DNA from: UBA1014 sp964344035
GTDB taxonomy: Bacteria > SAR324 > NAC60-12
NCBI GenBank assembly: GCA_964344035.1
Contig: CAYFLK010000056.1
Location: 1-27,509 of the forward strand
DNA: 27,509 bases
Direction of reading: 5' to 3'
The notes under the pieces: model-generated
What the model was told of the DNA's origin: nothing
Database searches by the model: none
What the model saw: the letters and a program-made list of their open reading frames with translations, nothing else
Position numbers and translations under genes: made by a program
In this document: in pieces, positions 1-7,128 of the stretch
Layout: every line of letters begins with the position of its first letter
Position numbering within the stretch: position 1 is the stretch's first letter

Positions 1-21
1 AAATCAGTGCGTTAAACCTAT

Positions 22-79
22 TTTAGGGGGGCAGACTTAAGGAACTTCGGTTTAGGGGGGCAGACTTAAGGAACTTCGG
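22..79. repeat. 29-bp perfect tandem repeat, two copies
   Basis: Copies at 22-50 and 51-79 are identical over 29 bases and directly adjacent, with no spacer. Each starts TTTAGGGGGGCAGACTTAAG and ends GGAACTTCGG. A possible third copy decays after position 80 (CTTAG). The array lies downstream of the membrane-protein stop codon at 104 and touches the window edge, so more copies may lie to the left. The absence of spacers argues against CRISPR. It reads as a minisatellite of unknown role. Confidence 0.85.
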
Positions 80-103
80 CTTAGAAGAAGAAGGGTAAGA
101 GGA

Positions 104-2368
104 TTATTGTTGTTCCACAATCTTCACGTTTTCTGTGTGGCTGAGGCGGCACATACCGTCACTGCTGATCCCGTCGAAACTCACCCTGCATTGATATGTT
201 GATTTCTGCCTTGGCGGTTTGAAATTTATCGTCAGTTGCTCCATTTTTGAAACCGGAGGAACACTGCCTTTCTGCGCAATCAGGTTGATGTAGAGGTAGT
301 TCAACGAATTGAAACGGACCAGCGCCTGGAAACGATGGGGTTGCTTCTGATCCTCAACTCTGCCCGTGATGTCCAGTTCGGTCCCGGAGGCAATCTGCCG
401 GGTGGTGGTGACCCTCATGTTTGGATTGTCGGAGTTGAAAAGCAGTTTTTCACGGATTTTTATCAATGCATCCATAACTTCGCGGTCCGGGTTTTCGTAT
501 TCAGTGATCAGTTTTTCAAAAACCTTCACCTTTTCCAGCACCTGGGACAGTTCCTTCTCCTTGGTCTTCCGTGACATTTCCCACAACAAATCCGCCTCAA
601 AGTCAGAGAACCGATACTTCATAATTGCGTCCCGTTTCAACTGATCTTTTGCCAGGTCAAGCAGCTTCTGCTTGAATCCGTCAATCTGCGGTTGATCCGA
701 GGTGTAGTAGATGTTCAGGTTTCCACGGTCCGTGTCTTCCCAGAAAGTAGGTCCGGCAAAACGCAGCATTCCCGCCGTCATTTCCAGCACACGGTAGAAG
801 GATTCCTCACCAATGACCGTCAAATCGTCCAGGATGTCCTTGGCAATGCGGTCGACAAATTCATTAACTCCTTCTCGCTGGTAAAAAAGCGCGAGTCCGA
901 ATTGCAGCCAACGTACCCCGTTGTTGAGCATGATTCCACGGTCCAGGTCCTCCTTGTTGAAATCGGGAGGGTTGTCAACCTGCAGGATTTCGTTGACGAG
1001 CGCACTCTGTATTTCCAGTTCCCAGCGTTCATGATAGATCTTCTCCAGCAGCTTTTTCATTTCCGCGGCAATCACTGCGACGATGAAATAAACCGATGCA
1101 ACTTCGGCAAACTGACGCGCAATTTCCACTCCATACATGCGTAAATACATGAAGCATCGTTTCACCTGATCTACCTTTTTGTGATCGACCAGGTAGGTGA
1201 TGAACACCCCGTAATAGAAAGCCAGGTTATACAAATTCCGCGGTTCGTTGTTGCGCAACGCATGCTTGATGGCCATTCGCAGGAGTGTGTTGAAACGGAT
1301 GATCACGATTTCCACCAGCTCCTCCTCCTCGCATTCAATGGCAGTCAGGCCGATTTTTGCAACTTCTCCGGCAACCATTGACGAAAGATCAAATTCACCT
1401 TTTTCAAGGAGCTGGATATAGATGTTATTGAGCAGCCTGAAGCATTTCTGTTCATAAAAGCTCCGGGATTGTTCCATCTCCTCAAATTGCCCGACCATGG
1501 TTTTGAAGGAAATGTCGGAACGGATGCGCGGGGTCACGTTGAAAAAATCCGGGTGGATGTACGGTTTCAGCTTGATGTAGTTCTGTATCGTGCGGCTCAT
1601 GTCGAAAATAATGTCTGCCTTCAGTTCCTTGAAGGAAACATATTCTAAAATGTCGTCAAACTGGTTAAGCGCTTCGAAAATGGAGTACTGCTGGTGTTCA
1701 ACCACTTTTGGAATGGTGACCAGCGCGTGACTGCGGGCGCTGGTCAAGCCATTGATCTGCACCATGTTGTTGTCATAGATGCGCGCGATGATGTTAGTTG
1801 GTTTCGTGTAACGCAGGATGTAAAAGATGTAGGGAAAAGCGATGATGGCGCAGATCGTCATCAAAATATGCGCATTGAAAACCCTGCTTGACTCGCGCAT
1901 CAGGTTAATTTCACCATACAGTTTGATCAGCAGAGCATGCCCCCCGGAAATGATGAGAAACCAGATGTAGATCAAGCTGGGGAGATCCTTCATGTAGAGA
2001 TCGATGAGTTTCGGAATGCTTTGGGACGCGATTGAAATAACAAGAATGAGTGTGCCGAGAACCATCCCCAGTAACGCTTGCCAGACCTCTGGGGCAAACC
2101 CGATATCCACTTCCGAAAATTCTCCGGGCTGGACCCCGGATAATGATTCAACCAGTCCGACATAGGGTTCAAAGAAAAAACGGGCGAAAAGTATGTCTGC
2201 GGCCAGGACGGTCAGGAGAACGGTAATGAAAGACGCGACTGAACGGTTGCTGTCCGCGAATGCGATAGCGCGATGGAGAAAAAAGCTGAGGCTGTGTTCA
2301 GGTTTGGATTCATCCCGGGACAACAACCCGTTCATGGCTTTGCCGGTGTTTTCGAGAGTCTGATCCAT
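104..2368 (-). CDS. Large integral membrane protein of unknown function, four N-terminal TM segments
   Basis: I do not recognise this protein. From the ATG at 2368 it is 754 residues. A TTG at 2401 would add 11 residues, and neither start has a good Shine-Dalgarno site. Four hydrophobic segments lie in roughly the first 200 residues (for example SVASFITVLLTVLAADILF and LPSLIYIWFLIISGGHALL), an arrangement reminiscent of DUF2254-type membrane proteins. A long charged, helical, presumably cytoplasmic region of about 400 residues follows. The last 90 residues are rich in alternating hydrophobic positions (QALVRFNSLNYLYINLI) and suggest a beta-barrel such as a PilZ-N-like domain; that is only an inference, and no PilZ RxxxR signature is seen. 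The gene follows pgk on the same strand with a short gap, so the two may be co-transcribed. Existence is well supported; function is open. Confidence 0.85.
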   Translation of the reverse strand: MDQTLENTGKAMNGLLSRDESKPEHSLSFFLHRAIAFADSNRSVASFITVLLTVLAADILFARFFFEPYVGLVESLSGVQPGEFSEVDIGFAPEVWQALLGMVLGTLILVISIASQSIPKLIDLYMKDLPSLIYIWFLIISGGHALLIKLYGEINLMRESSRVFNAHILMTICAIIAFPYIFYILRYTKPTNIIARIYDNNMVQINGLTSARSHALVTIPKVVEHQQYSIFEALNQFDDILEYVSFKELKADIIFDMSRTIQNYIKLKPYIHPDFFNVTPRIRSDISFKTMVGQFEEMEQSRSFYEQKCFRLLNNIYIQLLEKGEFDLSSMVAGEVAKIGLTAIECEEEELVEIVIIRFNTLLRMAIKHALRNNEPRNLYNLAFYYGVFITYLVDHKKVDQVKRCFMYLRMYGVEIARQFAEVASVYFIVAVIAAEMKKLLEKIYHERWELEIQSALVNEILQVDNPPDFNKEDLDRGIMLNNGVRWLQFGLALFYQREGVNEFVDRIAKDILDDLTVIGEESFYRVLEMTAGMLRFAGPTFWEDTDRGNLNIYYTSDQPQIDGFKQKLLDLAKDQLKRDAIMKYRFSDFEADLLWEMSRKTKEKELSQVLEKVKVFEKLITEYENPDREVMDALIKIREKLLFNSDNPNMRVTTTRQIASGTELDITGRVEDQKQPHRFQALVRFNSLNYLYINLIAQKGSVPPVSKMEQLTINFKPPRQKSTYQCRVSFDGISSDGMCRLSHTENVKIVEQQ

Positions 2369-2458
2369 GAATTGATGATTTTGCAGAAATTCAAGGAGCA
2401 AGCACCAAGGACAAAGGGACCCCCAAATCTTGCCCCATGCTGCTTTTTTTAAACCATG

Positions 2459-3685
2459 TTATTTGTTTCTTGTTTGACTTGCCGGAATCAAACTGACGCC
2501 GGGCAGATCTCGGCCTTCTAGAAACTCCAGGGATGCTCCGCCCCCGGTGGAAATGTGGCTCATTTCCGCGGTCAACCCAAACTGCCGAATAGCAGCCGCG
2601 GAATCTCCTCCGCCGACAATGGTGACCGTCCCTGAACTTGTCGCATCCGCGAGAGCATTGCTGATGCCCAGGGTGCCCGCTGCAAAGGGCGCCACCTCAA
2701 ACACCCCCATGGGGCCGTTCCAGAGGACTGTTTTTGCCTGACGCACGGTTTCTGAGAACCGACTTACACTTTCCGGACCAATATCCAGGATTTTCCATCC
2801 CTCCGGTACACCTGCTTCGATGTCAACGGTTTTCGTGCTTGCTTCAGCAGTCATCTCTTTTGCGATCACGACATCCTCGGGAAGCAGCAGCTTCACCCCC
2901 ATATCAGATGCTTGCTTAAGCAAACCCCGTGCATAATCAAGGGAATCCTCCTCCAGCAACGACCCGCCGATTTCATGTCCTTGAGCTTTGAGGAAGGTGC
3001 AGGCCATTCCTCCGCCGATCAGCAGGAACTGGATTTTCTCGAGCAGCTTTTCGATCACGCGTATTTTATCTGCAACTTTGGCCCCCCCGAGAATGGCAGC
3101 AAACGGGGTTTGCGGGTCTAGTACCGCATCTCCCAGAAACTGGAGTTCTTTGCGGATCAAGTACCCGACGGCGGCTTCTTTCATGAAACGGACCACTCCG
3201 GAGGTGGAAGCATGCGCTCGATGCGCGGTACCGAAGGCATCGTTTATGTACACCTCCCCGAGTCGTGCGAGAGCTTCGCAAAACCCGGGATCATTCCTGG
3301 TTTCTCCCTGGTGAAACCGGAGGTTTTCCAGCAGGATCACGTCGCCGTCTTTCATTTCCGAGACCAGTTTCTCAACCTCTCCGCCGATGCATTCGGGGGC
3401 AAGTGTCACCCTGCCGTTGAGCAGCCGTTCCAGTTCCGCCTTGGCGGGCCGCAGGCTCATCGATTCCACACGCCGCCCTTTGGGTCTGCCCAGGTGAGAC
3501 ATCAGCACCGTCCGCCCTCCCTGTTCAATTACCCGGTTGATGGTTGGCAGTGCGGCCGCAATGCGCGCGTTGTCCGTAACGCGCAGATTTTCGTCCAGTG
3601 GAACATTGAAATCGACGCGCACGAGTACTTGTTTTCCGCAAAGAGACAAGTCTTCGATGAAACATCGATCACTCAGTTTTGTCAT
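2459..3685 (-). CDS. pgk: Phosphoglycerate kinase
   Basis: Cytoplasmic enzyme converting 1,3-bisphosphoglycerate and ADP to 3-phosphoglycerate and ATP in glycolysis, and the reverse in gluconeogenesis or the Calvin cycle. The 408-residue product is slightly longer than the usual 390-400. Near the N-terminus is VRVDFNVP, followed by MSHLGRPKG and ENLRFHQGE (substrate-binding N-domain). The C-domain has LGGAKVADK, IGGGMACTFLKA, the hinge/nucleotide motif LWNGPMGVFE, and the glycine-rich VGGGDSAAA and STGGGASLEFLEG. The ATG at 3685 is chosen over the longer in-frame start at 3745 because the family starts just before the VRVDFN strand; a weak GGA lies 8-10 nt upstream. The sequence upstream to 3873 should hold its promoter. 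Confidence 0.97.
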   Translation of the reverse strand: MTKLSDRCFIEDLSLCGKQVLVRVDFNVPLDENLRVTDNARIAAALPTINRVIEQGGRTVLMSHLGRPKGRRVESMSLRPAKAELERLLNGRVTLAPECIGGEVEKLVSEMKDGDVILLENLRFHQGETRNDPGFCEALARLGEVYINDAFGTAHRAHASTSGVVRFMKEAAVGYLIRKELQFLGDAVLDPQTPFAAILGGAKVADKIRVIEKLLEKIQFLLIGGGMACTFLKAQGHEIGGSLLEEDSLDYARGLLKQASDMGVKLLLPEDVVIAKEMTAEASTKTVDIEAGVPEGWKILDIGPESVSRFSETVRQAKTVLWNGPMGVFEVAPFAAGTLGISNALADATSSGTVTIVGGGDSAAAIRQFGLTAEMSHISTGGGASLEFLEGRDLPGVSLIPASQTRNK

Positions 3686-3873
3686 AACAAATCCATTTGA
3701 AAAAGAATCGGCCTTTGAATCGGGAAAAAGGTGTTTCCAATTCAAACTTTTCTTCTAGCGATTCAATGGTGAGTGTGAACCCTAAATGATTGTGAGGAAT
3801 AGACTGAATATCAAGTCGGGAATACCAGCAAAATAGGCATTTATGTTAGGGGAGCCGTACCTTTAATGTTCCT

Positions 3874-5501
3874 TTAGGGCTTCCGGACCTGTTCGCGCAA
3901 ATGGTTCTTGCGGATTTTCCCTGTGGAGGTTTTAGGCAGTTCACCGAACACGATGGATTTGGGTATTTTGAATCCGGAAAGCCTGGTTCTGCAAAAGGCA
4001 ATCAGGTCCTGTTTTGAAGTGGTCCTGCCTTCTCTAAGCGTTACAAACGCGCAGGGGGTCTCCCCCCAATGTTCATGGGGTTTCGCCACCACGGCGGCTT
4101 CGAGAACATCCGGATGCTGGTAGAGGACGTGTTCGATTTCGACTGAACTGATGTTTTCCCCCCCGGAGATAATGATGTCCTTGGCGCGATCCTTCAGTTC
4201 GATGTAACCGTCAGGGTGTTTCACTCCAAGGTCTCCAGAATGAAACCATCCTCCGCGAAACGCCTCACGAGTTGCCTCAGGGTTCTTCAAATATCCCTTC
4301 ATCACAATGTTGCCCTGCATAAACACCTCTCCCATGGTTTCTCCATCCGCCGGGACTGGTTCGAGAGTTTCGGGGTCAGCGACCATGAGGCCCTCCAGCA
4401 TCTGGTAGTTTACACCCTGGCGTCCTTTCATCTGGGCCTGCTCCTGCATATTCAAGCCGTTCCACTCTTCCTGCCAGGAGCAGACCACCGCCGGTCCATA
4501 GGTTTCGGTGAGTCCGTAAACGTGTGAGACCCTGAAGCCGATTTCTTCCATCCGCGCAATAACCGGCGGCGGCGGAGGCGCGGCGGCGGTCATGATCTGC
4601 ACCGGAAAAGGTAATTCCCTGCGATCAGTATCCTTCGCATTTGCAATCATGTTCATCACCACCGGTGCGCCGCAGAGGTGAGTCACACCGTGTTTTTCGA
4701 TTGCGTGATAAATGTCCCGTGCTGTTACCTTGCGCAGGCAGACATGAGTCCCGGCAAGCAAGGCGATCGTCCACGGGAAGCACCAGCCGTTACAATGAAA
4801 CATAGGCAGCGTCCAGAGGTAAACCGGGCGGTGTGGCATTTCCCAGGCAAGCACGTTTCCGGCGGCAAGCAGGTANNNNNNNNNNTGTGGTATACGACCC
4901 CCTTGGGGTGCCCGGTCGTGCCCGAAGTGTAGTTGAGTGTCACCGCCTGCCATTCATCTTCGGGGAGAGCCCATTGGTGGTCAGGGTCGCCTTCCCGGAG
5001 AAACGTTTCATAATCCATTTCCCCCAACAGTTCTCCGCTGTCCGCGAGAGGGTCGTCGATGTCAATTACGATCGGTTTGCTGTTCAGGCGATTGAGGGCG
5101 TCATTAATCACTGGCGAGAATTCCCTGTCGGTGATCAGTACTTTTGCTTCCCCGTGTTTCATGATGTACGCCAGCGTCTCCGCTTCCAGCCGCACATTCA
5201 GCGCATTCAAAACTGCCCCTGTCATCAGCACTCCGAAATGAGCTTCCAGCATTTCCGGGACATTCGGCGCCATCACTGATACGGTGTCTCCCCGACCGAT
5301 CCCCCTTTTTTTCAGTGCCGAAGCCAACATTCTGCAACGGCGCGCGGTTTCCTCCCACGTCCAGCGCCGCTCCCCGTGGATCACCGATGTGCGTCGGGGA
5401 TGGACTTTTTCCACTCTTGACAAAAAACTGAGCGGAGAAAGAGGGGTGTAGTTTGCCGGATTTTTCGACAAGTTTGTTTCATAAATGCTCAGTTTGTTCA
5501 T
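3874..5501 (-). CDS. Medium/long-chain acyl-CoA synthetase (AMP-forming), interrupted by assembly gap
   Basis: ANL-superfamily enzyme activating fatty acids with ATP to acyl-AMP and then acyl-CoA. The start ATG at 5501 has an excellent ribosome site (AAGGAGG, 3 nt away). The N-terminal 205 residues end in the P-loop-like motif YTSGTTGHPKGVVYH, immediately before ten Ns (4876-4885). After the gap the protein resumes with YLLAAGNVLAW and PMFHCNGWCFPW, then VYGLTETYGP, GWFHSGDLGV (A8 hinge aspartate), ISGGENISSVEIE and the catalytic-lysine end KTSTGKIRK. The two halves are in different frames only because the gap is written as 10 nt; it must be 2 modulo 3 (8 or 11 nt would fit), giving about 541-542 residues. 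The long PMFHCNGW stretch resembles AlkK-type and related acyl-CoA synthetases. The exact chain length is not predictable. Treat as intact, not as a pseudogene. Confidence 0.93.
4876..4885. other. Assembly gap (10 N)
   Basis: Ten Ns inside the acyl-CoA synthetase gene, just after the GTTGHPKG motif. The real length must leave remainder 2 when divided by 3 to join the two well-conserved halves. Confidence 0.99.
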
Positions 5502-5558
5502 GAACCTCCTTGATCATTTTGTAATGATGTCATTTCTCGCGCGGTTATCTACACCGTG

Positions 5559-5577
5559 CTTCCCACTCAGCGGGAAG
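5559..5577 (-). other. Hairpin overlapping the deaminase stop codon
   Basis: On the minus strand CTTCCC and GGGAAG pair perfectly around a 7-nt loop. The stop codon of the deaminase (5567-5569) lies inside this structure. There is no T-run after it, so it is not a standard intrinsic terminator. It may be a weak terminator or mRNA end-structure between the deaminase and the acyl-CoA synthetase gene. Confidence 0.3.
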
Positions 5578-6142
5578 GGTTATAGACCAACCCTCCTGCT
5601 TCGACGTATTGCCGCAACACCGCCCGGCCTTCGTCACGGAGGAAGCCGGGGATCACCCGGATGCCTCTCGATTCCAGTTGCTCATCATAATCCCTGGGCG
5701 CAGGGCCTTCGTCAAAACCGACAATTCCTTCAACGTCTTCCGGCTGCGCGGAAGCCAACACCTCGCGAATTCCGGACCATACAACATTTCCCAGGCACAT
5801 CGCGCACATTTTCCCGCTGGTCACCAGTTGATGGTCTGGAAGTCCGTCGGCACCCAGATCGTGGGTGCGAAGTTTTTGCTGTGCCAGCATCAAGGCCATC
5901 ATTTCCGCATGCGCTGCTGAGCAGTGTTCGCGCACCACCACGTTAACCCCGACCGACAGCAGCTTCCCGCTTTTGCGCTCAAAAACTGCCGCCCCAAAGG
6001 GACCCCCGGTTTTTTCTGAAATGTTGCGGCTGGTCATCTTCAGCACAAAGCGCATCCTTTCTTCATGGGAAACCAGAGGAAATGAATGCCCGGCAAGGAA
6101 GTCAGATATCCATGTGGGCAAAGACAGAGTAAGTTTTGTCAT
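5567..6142 (-). CDS. CMP/dCMP-type nucleoside or nucleobase deaminase
   Basis: Zinc-dependent deaminase of the cytidine/guanine deaminase fold, predicted cytosolic, 191 residues. Zinc and catalytic residues are visible: HAE at 78-80 (histidine ligand and proton-shuttle glutamate) and two cysteines at 113 and 116 in KMCAMC. Family members normally have PCxxC, and here the proline is replaced by methionine. Further family marks are GGPFGAAVFERKSGK and FDEGPAPRDYDEQLE. The ATG at 6142 is preferred over an upstream in-frame ATG at 6229 because the longer N-terminus overlaps a decayed gene and has no family match. The substrate cannot be fixed. The remnant upstream looks like XdhC, a factor of purine-oxidising enzymes, which would fit a purine salvage or catabolic role (inference). 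Confidence 0.85.
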   Translation of the reverse strand: MTKLTLSLPTWISDFLAGHSFPLVSHEERMRFVLKMTSRNISEKTGGPFGAAVFERKSGKLLSVGVNVVVREHCSAAHAEMMALMLAQQKLRTHDLGADGLPDHQLVTSGKMCAMCLGNVVWSGIREVLASAQPEDVEGIVGFDEGPAPRDYDEQLESRGIRVIPGFLRDEGRAVLRQYVEAGGLVYNPSR

Positions 6143-6169
6143 GCGTATTCCGGAACTGGGTTTCGGGCG

Positions 6170-6440
6170 ATAAATTGCTGAGGGCCTGGTCTCGGACACA
6201 CAGCAATCGTGACCAGATGCTGACCGCAATTTCCGCGGGATGAATGCATCCTAGGGAGAAACCAAACGGACAGGTGGATCGAGCACATAGCTCTGGCTGC
6301 ATTCCTTCATCCCGCATTTCTTTTTTAGGGATACCGCTTTGGCGCGGTTTCCGTTCACCCCGAGAAACACCTGCTCTCCCCGTTCCACGAAATGTTTCAA
6401 AACCAAACCCGCAACAGGAATAACCGTTGAACGCGGAATG
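6170..6440 (-). pseudogene. XdhC/CoxI-family C-terminal remnant, frameshifted
   Basis: Two minus-strand frames together resemble the C-terminus of XdhC-family proteins, which insert or mature the molybdenum cofactor of xanthine dehydrogenase-type enzymes. One frame reads VFLGVNGNRAKAVSLKKKCG, comparable to the family's (V/I)GLIGSRxK segment. It runs into TAG at 6251-6253. From about 6290 the next frame reads TCPFGFSLGCIHPAEIAVSI, comparable to the family's CPIGLxIGxxTPEEIAVSI end. The break therefore lies at about 6270-6290. No N-terminal half is visible upstream, where the sequence turns into repeat DNA. The assignment rests on motif memory and needs a profile search. The intact deaminase follows on the same strand. 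Confidence 0.5.
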
Positions 6441-6534
6441 ATCCAGATGAAATTGCGGATGAAATTCGTTTCATGCTGAAAACTGATGGTTTTGCAAAAA
6501 GTAGTGATTGAGTGCCCTGCCGTTCTCTCATTTG

Positions 6535-6616
6535 TCATTCCGTGCGCAGTGAAACGGAAGCACGGAATCCAGAAGTAGCTGATTATACGATTGGATTCCC
6601 GCTTCAGCGGGAATGG
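6535..6616. repeat. MITE-like nested inverted repeats (dRS3-like ATTCCC-N8-GGGAAT)
   Basis: Three perfect inverted repeats are nested here. ATTCCGTGC (6537-6545) pairs with GCACGGAAT (6560-6568). ATTCCCGC (6595-6602) pairs with GCGGGAAT (6607-6614) around TTCA. GGAATCCA (6564-6571) pairs with TGGATTCC (6592-6599). The outer ends TCATTCC and GGAATGG are also near-complementary. The right half has the ATTCCC-N8-GGGAAT form known from neisserial dRS3 and similar dispersed repeats in other bacteria. It sits in intergenic DNA between a decayed gene and the selenoprotein gene. Only one copy occurs in this window. Confidence 0.65.
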
Positions 6617-6716
6617 CAGCAAAACGGGAGTTCTCCATTATTTTCGTTGTTTTGATCTCATTCCAACTTTTTACCAGTGCATCAAATCTATTTGAACAGG
6701 TACGAGTGAAAAGAGT

Positions 6717-6745
6717 TTGATTGTGGGGTACGCGGTGGTTAGGAT
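6717..6745 (+). promoter_or_regulatory. Possible sigma-70 promoter for the selenoprotein-argC operon
   Basis: TTGATT at 6717-6722 and TAGGAT at 6740-6745 are separated by 17 bases and each matches 4 of 6 consensus positions. They lie 36 nt before the ATG at 6781. This is weak evidence from hexamer matching only. Confidence 0.3.
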
Positions 6746-6780
6746 TTTCATTCTTTGTCATTTATCTTCATTGGTGAATC

Positions 6781-7128
6781 ATGAGCAAAGTTATAGACTG
6801 GGGTTATTTCCGTAAAGGTTGAACCACCTGCAAGCGAGCGCAAGAGTTTCTTGACGCAAACGAAGTTGAAGTATCCACTCGCGTGAACGCGAACAAGGAT
6901 AAAATCGGAGCGGAACAGGCGTGGGAACTGTTGAAGGACGCAAGCCTGATTCATGTTGCCAAAGGCAAAAAACATATGGCATGGGACCCGTCAACTGATG
7001 ATCGGCAGGCGATCATGAAATTGGTTATTGGTCCCAGCGGCAATCTGAGAGCGCCGACATGGCGTATCGCTGACGAATTTCTCATCGGTTTCAACCCCGA
7101 CCAGTATCAGGAGTTGCTGTCGGGATGA
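6781..7128 (+). CDS. ArsC/Spx-family selenoprotein with U-T-T-C redox motif (TGA read as Sec14)
   Basis: Starting at ATG 6781 (an in-frame TGA at 6775 closes off anything upstream), the frame reads MSKVIDWGYFRKG, then TGA at 6820-6822, then TTCKRAQEFLDANEVEV and on without interruption to TGA 7126-7128, giving 115 residues. ArsC/Spx relatives start with a beta strand and then CxxCRKA; here the first cysteine position is the TGA, giving Sec14-T-T-Cys17-K-R-A. The C-terminus keeps the family pattern: NLRAPTWRIADEFLIGF matches the usual (K)RP-ILV-DDGxLVGF, followed by QYQELL. A SECIS-like hairpin follows at 6838-6857. The family includes arsenate reductase and the Spx regulator. The UxxC motif suggests a thiol/selenol oxidoreductase; the substrate is unknown. 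Ribosome site is weak (GGTG). The stop overlaps the argC start. The alternative is a nonsense mutation or sequencing error of a Cys codon, which the SECIS and the conserved downstream frame make less likely. Confidence 0.85.
6838..6857 (+). promoter_or_regulatory. Bacterial SECIS-like stem-loop
   Basis: GCG (6838-6840) and CAAGA (6841-6845) pair with TCTTG (6849-6853) and CGC (6855-6857), with A6854 bulged and a GTT apical loop (6846-6848). This makes an 8-bp stem whose loop begins with G. The loop starts 23 nt after the TGA at 6820-6822, within the roughly 16-37 nt distance described for bacterial SECIS elements, which need a G among the first two loop bases. It lies inside the coding sequence, as is normal in bacteria. 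Confidence 0.75.

Noticed and set aside
22..79. CRISPR array
   Set aside because: The two 29-base copies are directly adjacent with no spacer, and no cas genes are visible.
692..1144. 150-residue plus-strand ORF
   Set aside because: Antisense shadow of the large membrane protein, with no ribosome site or recognisable motif.
6251..6622. Intact 123-residue minus-strand gene
   Set aside because: Its N-terminus is translated repeat DNA, and the part with family resemblance continues in another frame, so it is a remnant.
6883..7128. GTG-started 81-residue ORF as the real gene
   Set aside because: It lacks the first beta strand and the redox motif of the ArsC fold. Reading through the TGA to ATG 6781 gives the complete family layout.
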